From NCBI RefSeq assembly GCF_051622035.1, contig NC_135365.1, positions 5,681,001 through 5,745,000 of the forward strand: a DNA stretch of 64,000 bases, in the 5' to 3' direction. The stretch is from Arctopsyche grandis. Taxonomy: Eukaryota > Arthropoda > Insecta > Trichoptera > Hydropsychidae. Positions 45,170-57,323 of the stretch are shown piece after piece; position 1 is the stretch's first letter, and the number at the start of each line of letters is the position of its first letter. A program made the position numbers and the translations under genes. The notes beneath the pieces are model-generated. The model was not told the DNA's origin. It made no database searches and saw only the letters and a list, made by a program, of their open reading frames with translations.

Positions 45170-45709
45170 GAAATACATATTATGTATAGTAAATTTTGTT
45201 CGTGACGGCGTTAAAATGCTATATACATATTATATACTTTAAATGAAAAATTTGAAAACAGCAAGACAATATTTGCAGAAAAATCTAATTATGATGATAT
45301 AATATATAAATAAAAATATATTTTATTACTCTATACTAAATGGGCAGGTCCTACTTTAGATAATTTTCATACACGAAAGATTTATTTTGTAACTTCTCGT
45401 CCAAAAAAATTGTATGAGATTTGCTAATTGAATTAAAATAATAATCAATGACACTAGTCTCAATTGTGAAATTGTATCTATTTTAATTAGAATTTTGAGT
45501 TTCAATATTTATTAAATGAAAATACATATATAACATATTATACCACCATCCCCCCCCCCCCCCCCCCCACCGCTCCCCATTTTCTGTTACTGTAAAACCA
45601 CATTTCTTGATAAAATTGAACATTGTTGAATACAATTATGACATTAATTGAGGAAAAATGGATTTTGGATATTCGTGTTGGTTTATATGGCGAATTTTGG
45701 CAATTGTAC

Positions 45710-45741
<32 letters not shown>

Positions 45742-47386
45742 TAATAAATTAGAATATTCAATGTTCAATGTACCTTAAAACTAGTGACTGTAAACTTAGC
45801 TGTGATCATTAGTTTGTAAAAATTGATATGAGATGGGATTATACAGTAAAGAATGTTCGGCCTTGAAATTGTTTCTTAAATGCATAAAAATATTACATAT
45901 TTTTTTAAATAACTAAAGTCTAAAAATATCTCAAAGCATTTACAAATATTCTCTTTGTTATTTTTATTATTATAAATTTTCAAAAATATAATGTTACATT
46001 ATTCATATTATATATTAGTTTTAAAACAATGAAAATGAGTGCTATATTTTTATAAACACAACTTGATTTTGGGCAATTAAACATACGTATATTATTCAAA
46101 TTCGTTTCAAGTTTATCGTATAAGTATCATTTTCTATCCGGCACCCAATCCTCGGCAATTCTTGATTAAAACTTTTATTTCAAAAGATTATAAATATGTA
46201 TCGATTGCAATATAACTGGTTTATAAATAAAGTTCAGTAGCTAAAGCTTTGCCATATTTAATCATTATTATATATGTATATATAAACGGACGCGATGTGA
46301 CAGCCAATCAGAGTCGAGTGGTCGAGGAAACGCGGGGAAGCGTGGTAGTGGGGAAGTGGGGGGGGTTTGGAGCATCGTGTGACGTCAGGCCGAGCGAAAA
46401 AAGACATGTGCAACGTCAGGCCGCGCGATGGGTGACACTATATTCATATATAACATATAACTTTATTTTAATTTGTGTATCAATTCCATTCTGAAACCAT
46501 CCGTTAATATCCAACGGGCACAACACTGGTTTTCAATATAAATTTAAACGAAACTGTTTTTATTAGCATTTTAACTAAAAAAAAAGAAAAAACTGCCAAG
46601 GATTGAGTCCCAGAAGGTGAATGGTACCATTACCTTAATATACTGAACGATAATGCATTTTTTTCCTTTTTTTTTTTTAACTGTGATAGTTTGAAAGGTG
46701 TGTTTTCGCATAATCTCATTTGGTGGAAAATTATGTTTACCCTACTAGAAAGATGTCAAGATACCTTTGTATATCTATGCGTAGTTGAAGACTGTATAAA
46801 GTAAGATATGGTTAATGTGTATTGTTGATGTATGTCTGCATATATACATATATATAATATATGGATCAATGGCGTGTTGTTAAATTTAAAATAAATCCCA
46901 AAGATTGCAATTTCCTAGCAAACGGCTTCTCAAACTATGTTTTGCTTTGATTTTTTAAGTATTTTGTGGTGTAGCATCCTTTCAAATATTCATTTAATTA
47001 AGTCACTGCACGCCCCTGATACAGTATATATGTATGTACATATATGTGCATACATCCCGAGTTATGACACTAAAATATTTGCATGTGGTAGCAAAAAGCC
47101 GTTAAATGTAAATAGTTCACCAATGTTAAAATATTACACGTGTAAAATGTATTCGTTATAAGTAGTTATACATAGGAAAATCATTTTCAACCAATCATCT
47201 CGCCACCAGACATTTTTTTATTTAATAATTATTTCGACTCCAATAAATCACCGCACCCCGAATACAATTTATTTAAATGGGCTCGATATGAAATTTACAC
47301 CGTAATTCTTTACATTTTAAAGTTTTACTAGAATATGTGCAAAATTTATTAAATGTTAGACTTGAAATTTAAATTAATATTACACA
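44691..47386. other. AT-rich intergenic stretch
   Basis: No gene recognised. A poly-C run of about 20 bases is at 45549-45568, with short (AT)n at 45130-45165 and 45710-45740. A GC-richer patch at 46275-46435 (GACGCGATGTGACAGCCAATC, CGTGTGACGTCAGGCCGAGC, CAACGTCAGGCCGCGCGATG) looks like part of a repeat, and a piece shared with 29462-29495 is at 46470-46505. Confidence 0.4.
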
Positions 47387-47394
47387 CTTTCAGT

Positions 47395-48087
47395 CAGTGG
47401 CGTAACTACTTTACCGCGGGGCATGTGAGTTCTTAAGGTCGCATGCACCGCATGCCCCGCATTAGGGCGAAAACACACAGCGATGAACGGCATATCGTGT
47501 GCATGGCTCCCCGCTATGAGTGGTCTCCTACATTTCTTCAAATATGGGATACACCGTTATCGATCACTGTCAAGCAAGGATAAATACAAGGGAACAGTTT
47601 TACCGAAAACACCCCAGAGAGTAATTTTGGGGCGGGGCGTACTGGACGTTCCATGAATATGTTCAAGGCACTCTTTTTGCATGTTTAAAAGTAACTAAAA
47701 AAAAACACGTGCCACGTGCACCGCTGTGTGTTTTCGATCTTAAGGTCGCATGCACCGCATTTTATTTATAATTAAAAATAAATTTATAAATTAAAAATAT
47801 TATTTAACACTAACTGAAAACAGTCATTTAACATGAAACAGATTTTTAAAAAAATCTGATTCGGCGAATTTGCAATATTAACATGGAGAAGTTCATAAAA
47901 TGTCTTTAAAAGATGTGATTGCAAAATTTTCAAAATAAAATATAGGCTGAGAAGAAAATTTAAAATTTGCAAGTTTATTTTTTTAATTGAAAAAAAATCT
48001 TTTTACATTCAATAAATTAATTGTAAAAAAATGGGGCCCTTTTGGTAACTTTTGCATGCGGGTCAAATTTTTATAGTTACGCCACTG
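47395..48087. mobile_element. Non-autonomous hAT element with a Harbinger MITE inside
   Basis: Termini CAGTGGCGTAACTAC and ATAGTTACGCCACTG. Perfect 8-bp duplication CTTTCAGT (47387-47394, 48088-48095). No transposase is present. Interrupted at 47465-47739. Confidence 0.95.
47465..47739. mobile_element. PIF/Harbinger MITE
   Basis: Termini GGGCGAAAACACACAGCG and CGCTGTGTGTTTTCGATC, with TTA at 47462-47464 and 47740-47742 as 3-bp target duplication. A 21-base segment (TTAAGGTCGCATGCACCGCAT) also occurs on both sides (47436 and 47740). A related single end (GGACGAAATCACACAGAG) is at 63400. Confidence 0.8.
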
Positions 48088-48095
48088 CTTTCAGT

Positions 48096-49500
48096 GAAAA
48101 ATAGGTTAATTCGTACTCCGATCGCGTTACCATTTTGGCGTATAGTTATTTTATATCACAGAGACGTATTTTCCCAATTCTATTTGGCAAGTTTTAAATG
48201 TATAAAAAACAAATGCGTGTACATTGAAACTGTATCAGTCACCGATAATTGTAAAGATCTTATATATTGAGTACATTGATGGAATTAAACCATGTTTTTT
48301 TTTCATATATTTGAGTATAAATTCTGGTTAAGTTGTTTAAAATGTTATTTATTAGGCATACGTATTCATATATTGTGATTCAAATTAGTGTTTTTGCTCA
48401 CATTATGAAATTGTGTATCACATGAATATTTTAATGATTTAAGTTAACGTTAATGGTGCTAATTTGAGTTGCTCATTTTATTATTCATACGTCAGTTAAT
48501 TTGTGTAAAATAATACATGTTATAGTTAATGTAAGTGTATTACTAATTCTTTTCATACAAATAAATCAGAGTTTTCTTTTGTCACACAAAAAAATTCCCA
48601 TTGTTCACATTTAACGTTATAAGTATATAGTTTTCTGTCTCATAACTATATTTCTGTGTATGTAGTTTAAACTATATATTATGCATGCTAAAAATCAATA
48701 AATATAAACCCTTACTAAAACAGGTTGTTAATTATACTACTGTAATTTGTATCTATGTATTGTTTTCCTCGTTATTTACATATTTGACTTACAGATCAAA
48801 TTAAAGAATTGTGAAAAATATTTCAAAATGTTATGATTTCTTGAAAATTTCGAAAATCTGACGATGGAGCTAAACAAGGTAATCAATTTAAAAATCATAA
48901 ATTTTACATTGTGTAATTACAAATAACATATCGTTAACTACCCTGTACATTGTTTGTAAGAAATATAAAAATATATACATATATTATCAGTTGTATGAAA
49001 TGAAAAAAAATGTAAATGCTGTTTGATATACTGTTTGATTGAATAAATAGTATATTTTTGTGTCCTTGTTTATGTTTTTTATGACTTCATCTCACCTTCT
49101 ATTATAAATCACATACAACAAATATTTCCAAAAAAATAATTATGTATTTTATTAAATTTATCAAAACACTATAGAAATGTATACGCTTTCGCTATTGTCG
49201 TGTGAAATTCATATTTGATATGACTTTCAAGCAAATTTAATGAAATAGCATTAAATACACTCTTATTTAATGAAATAGCATTAAATACATTAGTTAGAAA
49301 TTAAATTAAGTACAAACTCCTTATTCAAATTGACATGAGATGATTCTTTCAACTCATGAGACGCCACATGGGCTTTTCATTGACTGACGACCTTTCCTTG
49401 GACATACTCATCTTATTAAGAATAAATCCGCAGCTATAAAGTGACTAAGAGACAACCTATAGTAATTGGCCACTTAAATTAAAATAATAGATTAATATAT
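48096..49500. other. AT-rich intergenic stretch
   Basis: No gene recognised. A short duplication ATTTAATGAAATAGCATTAAATACA occurs at 49236 and 49264. Confidence 0.4.
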
Positions 49501-49506
49501 TAGTGA

Positions 49507-49700
49507 ACGATTCAGTGATTATTCCGCAAAAAGCGATCTCGCGCACGTCACTAAAATCTCGATCACGGAACATCTGGCATCCAAAAACCCCATCAATCAA
49601 AAGGTACGCACGCGAAATATTGTACTAACGAGAACTCGAGTGCTAGATATTTGTGCACGCGATCGCGAATTTGCGCAATAATCCGTTTACCATAGTAAAC
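49507..49700. repeat. Dispersed repeat, copy 1 (TTCAGTGATTATTC ... AATCCGTTTACC)
   Basis: Matches 51738-51955: CACTAAAATCTCGATCACGG, AACATCTGGCATCCAAAAA, TACTAACGAGAACTCGAGTG. The ends resemble those of the foldback family at 4966 (TTCGGTGATTAC and GTCCGTTTACC), so it may be a shorter relative. Confidence 0.65.
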
Positions 49701-49842
49701 ATAGAGGATACACAATACAATCAGTAATTTCATAGGGATCTTGTTTATAAAAATTTAAAAGCCTAGTGGCCAATGACTGCATTGCTTCCCGTTATGAAAA
49801 AAAAAGCGAATTGGAAATATGTAGTGGTAACAGAATATTATA

Positions 49843-49975
49843 TTAAATTTAAAAATTAAAAATTAATAAATTTAAAAATTAATAAATTTAAAAATTAATA
49901 AATTTAAAAATTAAATATTAATAAATTTAAAAATTAAAAATTAATAAATTTAAATGTTATATTAAATTTAAAAAT
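49843..49975. repeat. 18-bp AT-rich tandem repeat
   Basis: Repeats of AATTTAAAAATTAATAA, about seven copies with variants. Confidence 0.85.
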
Positions 49976-50236
49976 TTAGCCAACAACTAAGCACTAGCTA
50001 ACAATTGTAGTGTTAATTATGTTGTGCTTTCCTCAGATCAAATCCTAAAAATTATAAATAAAATCAATGACCGCTGCACAGTGGTATTTTGTCTGAAAAC
50101 CAAGCAAAAATATTTTTTTACTATCTTTACCAGAAAATAGTTTTTTGTATTATTATATGTTTTGCAGAAGGACACTTTTTAACTAAATCTTTGAATTTTT
50201 GAATAAAAAGCCTTTCGGAACTTCCTCTTATTATAT

Positions 50237-50302
50237 TGTTGCGTGGGATGGGTGGAGGATCCAAATAAAAGGCCAAAGTCGCTTCACAGCATTTATTGGG
50301 TG
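50237..50302 (-). mobile_element. LTR 3'-end fragment
   Basis: TGTTGCGTGGGATGGGTGG, GGCCAAAGTCGCTTCACAGC and ATTTATTGGG are the reverse complement of the last 60 bases of the solo LTR at 37875-38301, with a few substitutions. Truncated. Confidence 0.75.
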
Positions 50303-50384
50303 ATTCAGAAGGTTCACGCTCAGCCAACGTCCTGAATCATAGACATGAAAGATTCCGTATCTTTGATTTGCATTCGGGCCAAAT

Positions 50385-51465
<1,081 letters not shown>

Positions 51466-51475
<10 letters not shown>

Positions 51476-51507
51476 CTGTCATAGACATGACAGAATCTAA
51501 GTAAGTT
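51466..51507. repeat. Perfect hairpin
   Basis: CTTACTTAGATTCTGTCAT, loop AGAC, then ATGACAGAATCTAAGTAAG. It stands exactly where copy A of the duplicated segment ends. Confidence 0.9.
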
Positions 51508-51529
51508 CCAAATACGCTTAAAGCCAAAA

Positions 51530-51735
51530 AACTGTAAAAATCGCGCATTTTTTAAACGCTCGTATCTCGTAAACGATCATCCACCAACAAAAATCAATAT
51601 CATATTCGAATTCAGTGGGTCAAACTTAGTAAACATTGGCTGGTCTCCGCTCTGGTATTTTTTTTTTTGTTGTTCAGTGTTATCGATAGTGACAGTTGAC
51701 AGCTGTTCAATATTTCGACATGGTTTTGGCGCTAG
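51530..51735. repeat. Dispersed repeat and Harbinger-derived fragment
   Basis: 51530-51665 is the inverse of 59030-59160 (ACCAACAAAAATCA...TCATATTCGAATTCAGTGGG). 51670-51735 (TATCGATAGTGACAGTTGAC, TTTCGACATGGTTTTGGCGC) is the inverse of an internal part of the Harbinger at 55640-55700. Confidence 0.7.
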
Positions 51736-51737
51736 AG

Positions 51738-51955
51738 AAAGGGTTCGGTGATTACTGGTCACAAAGGACTCATCCCCAAGCACTAAAATCTCTATAACGG
51801 AACATCTAGCAGCCGAAAAGTCCATCATACTAACGATAACTATCATACTAATGAGAACTTGAATGCCAAATATTGTGTATTCGCGGCAAAAATTTTCATG
51901 GCAAAAATTGTCTTTGTGACCACCGCAATGTGACGAATAATCTAATTAACAGAGG
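51738..51955. repeat. Dispersed repeat, copy 2
   Basis: Homologous to 49507-49700. Starts TTCGGTGATTACTGGTCAC directly after the Harbinger-derived fragment and ends near GACGAATAATCTAATTAACA. Confidence 0.65.
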
Positions 51956-52065
51956 AAGTTCAACGGTTGGGTGACTTTATAAGTTTGTTTGTAAGTATTT
52001 TTGGTTGGGAACAATTCAATTGGTTGAATATTATATATTTTTCGATTCAAATAAATTTAATAAAA

Positions 52066-52441
52066 TGCACATCAAAACACCTCCGTGCTTTTTTATTACC
52101 TTCTTGAGCTTCTTCTTCCAACAACAACGCTATTATACATAATTTTTCGTTCGATAAACGCCGAAACATTTTTGCTGACTTGTACTCTGACGCGTAGCTA
52201 CGGATGCACGTGTATGCATTCATATTTAAAGAACTCGACAATACGACGTAAGCAATATTGCGCCGTATCGTCATGGCCTGTAATGTATAAGTAAGCCGAT
52301 TTTGCCTTGCACTCGGCCAAAGTGCTGTAAACGTGGCGTGACCGTGGCGTGTATATGAATAGAAATGAAATAAAATGACATATTTGAAACGGAGTCGTGC
52401 AGTGCTGAAAACGTGTAGTGCTGTTATGTGTGAACAGACCT
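52066..52441 (-). mobile_element. Harbinger 5' portion, inverted and internally deleted
   Basis: Reverse-orientation relative of 55135-55520. The terminus GTGTGAACAGACCT ends at 52441. On the minus strand the frame 52274-52047 reads MTIRRNIAYVVLSSSLNMNA and MFRRLSNEKLCIIALLLEEE, then breaks off after RRCFDVH. The other terminus is missing. Target duplication not identifiable. Confidence 0.75.
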
Positions 52442-52766
52442 AATAGCGTCCGTTTCGTCCATTTTGCTCCGAGGTATCGAACGAATGATTGACATAATCT
52501 GTCGTTCAAGTGCGGTTTGCCTAATATTGTCGCACACTGTTGTGAAGTGAAGGATCGTTCGGTTATCGTATAGTGCGGTCAGACCTCTAAAGGATTTCCT
52601 TGCCATGCGCAAAATTTTCATCGAGGGTATATTTTGGGTAAACGGACTACTATTCATATGTAAATCAGTCACAGGACAACCGGTCGCTCTAGATCGGTCA
52701 CACGTGATCACCCGTCACACTAAAACTGGTCACACCCTAAAATCGGTCACGAGAAAACAGTTTTAA

Positions 52767-55131
52767 CCTTTCCTTACCGGTGATAGAAACATAGTCGACA
52801 TTTACTCTAATTGTGTGAATATCTCTGTAAATATACTAAATACAGAGTTCATATTTTGGGTATTCCTCAGCAATACATTAATGTATTAGATAGAATTATT
52901 ATAATATACACGTATTTATCTGACGCAACAGAAAAAAATATTTTATCGAAGAATCGGGCATAATGCGCAAATGCAGTGTGTGTTATTACGTTTTTTCCTT
53001 TTGTCGTGTCCCGTTCTCGGTGCGCGCGTGTTGTTTTTTTCGTTTCGGAGCTTTTTTGTACCGTGTGGACCAGCACTTTATTTGTGTTTCTTGATTATTA
53101 TATAGTAAATACGGTAATAATTATTTAATGTTATTTTTTTTTAATTTGCTATGCTACATTGTATATTATATTTATATTTTCAAAGACAATTTTAATTTTA
53201 GAAAAAAATGGCTGAAAGAAATTTGATGAATGAAGAGGAATATGATAGCGATCTCGATTTTGAAATAAATGATAATTTTACTGATACGGAAGATTTTATT
53301 GAAGATATGGAAGATACAGATTCGGAATTAGAGGCCAGTGAAAATGAAGACGAAGAAGTGTATACATCGAATCATGGATTTCAATGGAATTCATTACCAC
53401 CATCATCCTCAAGACGTAGAGAGTGCAATATTGTTACCGAAAATTCAGGACTTATAAATGGTAGCACTACTGTAAATACTATTAGAGAAATGTTCTCTTT
53501 GTTTATAAATTCAAATATGGTGAGAGAAATATGTGAACAAACGAATCGTCAGTTACATCGTACATCCACGAAAATTATCGAGCCGATATTGGCAGAAGAA
53601 TTGCTTGCATTCATTGGAATAATGCTTGCGTCTGGCAGAAATAGGACCCGAAAATTAGGCTTAAATGAATTGTGGACTAATGACAGCGCTTTTTGCCAAC
53701 GATTTTTTACGGCATCTATGTCTCGGGGTAGGTTCATCACAATATTCAGTCAAATTCGTTTTGACGACAAAGAAACCAGACAAGAAAGAATACACGTGTC
53801 GTCTGATAAATTAGAACCTATCAGGACAATTTTTAATGAATTTGTAGAAGAATGTAAACGTAATTATTCTCCAAGTTGCAACATTACTGTGGATGAACGT
53901 TTGGCTACCTATAGAGGCAATTGCCCATTCCGCGTGTATATGAAGTCGAAACCCGGTAGATATGGAATAAAAATGTGGGTATCGGCTGACTCTTCAACAG
54001 CATATATATTAAATATACAGGTTTATACAGGTATGGTTAATAATTGCCGAGAGATAAATCAAGGGAATCGTGTAGTGATGGATTTAGTTCAACCGCAATA
54101 TGGCACCAATAGAGGTGTAACAACGGACAACTTTTTTACTTCGGTGGCATTAGCTGATAGCCTTTTAGATAAAGGGCTAACTCTAACTGGTACCCTACGT
54201 AAAAATAAACGGGAAATTCCCAAAGAATTTTTACCATCGAAACATAGACTTTTACACAGTAGCTTGTTTGGTTTTACATCAACCAAGACATTAGTTTCGT
54301 ATGTGCCAAAAAAAATAAAGCAGTTTTGCTATTGTCTACTCAATTTCATGAAAGTGAAGTGAGTAGTCATGAAGAAAAGAAGCCGGAAATAATAATGTTT
54401 TATAATAAAACAAAAGGTGCAGTAGATACCGGCGATAAAATGACAAGTGAGTATTCTTGTGCAAGATCAACAAGAAGATGGCCTTTTAGAGTGTTTATGG
54501 AGATGCTGGATATAGCTGCGCTAAATGCATATTTGCTATGGGCGCAGAAATATCTAGAATGGAAGGCGAATAACAGAAGTCGACGAAAATTATTTATTAG
54601 AGAACTTAGTTTGGAATTAGCTATGCCCAATATTGTATTTTTTTTATTTACGTTTACTTCTCTTTTTTTTTTATCAATTTATGTATTTGTGTATTAAAAT
54701 TATTATTGTGAAAATAAATACATGAAAAGTACATATAAACATATTTTATTTTATTTGATGAAAAAATTGAATATATTTTTACGCATAGGTTTTGAATCAT
54801 CGCGTAATTCTGGCGGATATGGCGTGATTTCTGATCAGCGAGTCGCGGAGTGGGGGCCTAGTGTTCGTCCTCACTTGGAGATGGGCGGCCTTCTGGGATT
54901 GTCGTTCACGCGTCTTCAATTTCATGCTTTTTAGATCGTTTTTAGCAGTATATTACCAATATTGATACATATATATTCATTTATATAGATACGGACTATT
55001 ACTATAGTCATGAATAGAAGGAAAAATGATTAAATATTCATATTTATCAGACTTTAAAATCACGAATTTCTAGAACGACTGAGTCGACATCACCGCTGCA
55101 CGCGTAATTTTTTAGCACCGTAAGGGAAAGG
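52767..55131 (+). mobile_element. piggyBac element, 2.4 kb, TTAA-flanked
   Basis: TTAA at 52763-52766 and 55132-55135. The termini are CCTTTCCTTACCGGTG and CACCGTAAGGGAAAGG, inverted with one indel and a mismatch. It contains a frameshifted transposase (53208-54697) and AT-rich UTRs. The right TTAA overlaps the start of the neighbouring Harbinger. Confidence 0.95.
53208..54697 (+). pseudogene. piggyBac transposase, frameshifted and lacking the C-terminal cysteine domain
   Basis: DDE_Tnp_1_7 family. The N terminus is acidic (MAERNLMNEEEYDSDLDFEI) as usual for piggyBac. Catalytic Asp candidates are D229 in NITVDERLATYRGNCPFRVY and D307 in GVTTDNFFTS. The third is in KGAVDTGDKM (codon at about 54425), which lies in the +1-shifted frame 54326-54697. 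The shift falls at the eight-A run 54308-54315. The helical C-terminal part (WPFRVFMEMLDIAALNAYLL, RSRRKLFIRELSLELAMP) is present. It then runs into hydrophobic low-complexity translation and a stop, so the zinc-binding cysteine-rich domain is absent. Not expected to be active unless the frameshift is a sequencing error and the missing tail is dispensable. Confidence 0.93.
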
Positions 55132-55134
55132 TTA

Positions 55135-55956
55135 AGGTCTGTTCATACTTAACAGCACTGCACGGCTTCAGCACTGCACGACTCCGTTTCAAATATGTCA
55201 TTTTATTACATTTCTATTCATATCTACCTACACGTCGTGGTCACGTCATGTTTACAGCAATTTGGCCGTGTGCAAGGCAAAATCGGCTTACTTATACATT
55301 AGAGGCCATGACGATACGGCGCAATATTGCTTACATCGTATTGTCGAGTACTTGCAATATGAATGCATACACGTGCATTCGTAGCTACGCGTCAGAATAC
55401 AAGTCAGCAAAAATGTTTCGACGTTTATCGAACGAAAAATTATGTATAATCGCGCTGTTGTTGGAAGAAAAAGCTCAAGAAGGCAATAAAAAAACACAGA
55501 GGCGTTTTGATGTGCATCCCATGTTAAAAAATAGAAAAACTGAAGGAGAGTTTTGGACACTGTATAAGGAGCTTGTGGATGATGGTCAAATTTTTTTTTA
55601 AATATTTCCGTAAAAAATTTAAATTTTTTTTTAAATATTTGCGCCAAAACCATGTCGAAAGATTGAACAGCTGTCAACTGTCACTATCGATAATTGGTCC
55701 AAAACAGCAAAGCGGCAGACTCATGGCACGTAATTCGCGTGTATATTTTCACGATGGCCAAAAAAACGGATACGATACGTTGACGGATGTTATTGTAAGG
55801 TATGAACAGGAAATTTCGGGTACTGCTGTAAGCCTGCCGTGGCGTAAACGTGACGGTTGGTATGAATATACCCATACAAAATGTACCAAAGAATACTTTT
55901 CGTACGGCCGGATACCTGCTGAAGTCGGTACGTGCTGACTAGGTATGAACAGACCT
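55135..55956 (+). mobile_element. PIF/Harbinger element, internally deleted
   Basis: Termini AGGTCTGTTCATAC and GTATGAACAGACCT (perfect 14-bp inverted repeats). 3-bp target duplication TTA (55132-55134 and 55957-55959). 822 bases. It encodes only the first part of a transposase and an unrelated-looking C-terminal stretch. Confidence 0.93.
55308..55938 (+). pseudogene. Harbinger transposase remnant
   Basis: In the frame of 55248-55601: MFRRLSNEKLCIIALLLEEK then HPMLKNRKTEGEFWTLYKEL, the N-terminal block that precedes the DDE domain in insect Harbinger transposases. A T-tract at about 55590 shifts the frame, after which KYFRKKFKFFFKYLRQNHVE and the end DGWYEYTHTKCTKEYFSYGR continue to a stop at 55936-55938. 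The catalytic core is deleted. The relative at 52066-52441 carries the same N-terminal block. Confidence 0.75.
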
Positions 55957-56041
55957 TTAGTGTGATGGGTGATCACTAGAGGTAGGATAGTCACAGTGCT
56001 ATCCATTGTTTGGCAAACCTTTAACAATGCATTTACAACCT

Positions 56042-57072
56042 TTATTTTTTATTTTTTATTTTATTAATTGAAAAATCAACAGACAGGATGTACATAGATA
56101 TGTATAAAAAAACAAATAGTAAATAAATAATATATGTAACATCCGAGTCCAATAATAGATTTTTACAAAAATGAAAAAGATAAATATGAGGAAAACAAAT
56201 TAAAAAGTAAAGAATAAAGGCATGACAAAATATGTAGAACATTGCATAATTAAACTATAGTATTAAAGTATTTGGAAAAGGTTATAAAATAGAATATAAG
56301 AAGAAATTGAAATTTACAAATATAAAACAAATGAAAAAGGTAAATACAAAATAAACAAATGAAAAGGAAAAGAATGAAAGCTATAATATGATTAAATAGC
56401 ACATTACATAACTAAACTAAAGTATAAAAATATTGGAAATATTGGAAAAATAGAATAGGAGAAGAAATGAATCAATCGGTCAAGATTCTCTTGATGTTAG
56501 ACCTGAATTGATGTAGGGAAATACCAAATAGATCAACCTCATTCAGCTCTCCGTTAAACATACGATAAACGCGCTGCAGATAAAAATATTTTTGGGAATT
56601 AGTATTGAAAGGATCAAGTGAAAAGAGTGCAACGCGTCTAGAGTACCGAACTGGGATTCTGAAATTAACCTTATTCAGTAAATCAGAACAATCAAGGAAA
56701 CTGTGGCGGCTCGCTTATACGACATGGTCGAGTTTGGTTGCCTTCCTGCGAGTGGGGACCAACCCGGCTGGGTTCGGAGAGCCACTACTCACTCTGTCTT
56801 CAGCTGTCATATAATAAACACGTGCATTAACATGCCAGTCGTCTCATTCGTTCATCCTCCATAAAACCATTTATGAGCTTAAAGAAGAATATAGCATCAG
56901 TATGTCGTCGCCTGACAGAAAGATTGTTAAAAGAAAGGATTTTTAAAATGTCGGAAACAGTAGAATGGGTATAGGTAGGAAAAAGGTAGCGTAAGGATTT
57001 AATAAATTTAAGTTGAACTTTCTCAATACAATTAATATGGGATAAATAAAAAGCCTTTGAACAATACACGGC
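56042..57072 (-). mobile_element. LINE 3' end, second copy, with small inserted LTR-like piece
   Basis: Reverse-complement homologue of 7794-8650. Minus-strand translation begins VYCSKAFYLSHINCIEKVQL then KFIKSLRYLFPTYTHSTVSD, extending further 5' than the other copy. The tail AAAATAAAAAATAAA is at the 56042 end. The coding part is interrupted at 56702-56863. Confidence 0.8.
56702..56863. mobile_element. 162-bp insertion with 4-bp duplication, LTR-like
   Basis: AAAC at 56698-56701 and 56864-56867 brackets a sequence absent from the LINE copy at 7980. It starts TGTGGCGGCTCGCTTATACG and contains a polyadenylation-like ATAATAAACACG. Length, 4-bp duplication and TGT start suggest a short solo LTR, but the right end (CCTCCATA) is atypical. 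Confidence 0.5.
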
Positions 57073-57323
57073 CCCCTCAGGCTCCGGTGACTAGTGATCA
57101 CGTGTGACCGATCTAGAGCGACCGGTTGTCCTGTGACCGGTTCACATTTGACTAGTAATCACCGAGCCATATTTTGACAGTTGATTTATGCAGCGTGGCA
57201 ACACTCAGTATAACGACACGTGGGCGGATACTTCAAGTGTCAATGTCAGCTTCAGAAGTGAGGGCGCGTGCGCGGGTCGATGCGCTCCACAGGTGTTCGG
57301 ATTCAGTTGCATCTGGACCGGCC

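Larger units (their letters stand above)
55977..57093 (-). mobile_element. LINE-bearing insert with 8-bp target duplication
   Basis: GTGATCAC occurs at 55969-55976 and 57094-57101, but once in the intact foldback copy, so this 1.1-kb block was inserted with an 8-bp duplication. It contains the minus-strand LINE 3' end 56042-57072 plus about 60 bases beyond the LINE tail (GCTATCCATTGTTTGGC...). Either the LINE itself carried in extra 3' sequence or it sits in another transposon. Confidence 0.75.
52636..57165. mobile_element. Foldback element split by three insertions
   Basis: Same family as 4966-5220, in inverse orientation. The left part 52636-52766 (GGTAAACGGACTACTATTCA, GGTCGCTCTAGATCGGTCAC), a small middle piece 55957-55976 (TTAGTGTGATGGGTGATCAC) and the right part 57094-57165 (GTGATCACGTGTGACCGATC, CATTTGACTAGTAATCACCG) line up end to end with the intact copy. 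The gaps hold a piggyBac, a Harbinger and an insert with a LINE. Confidence 0.88.
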
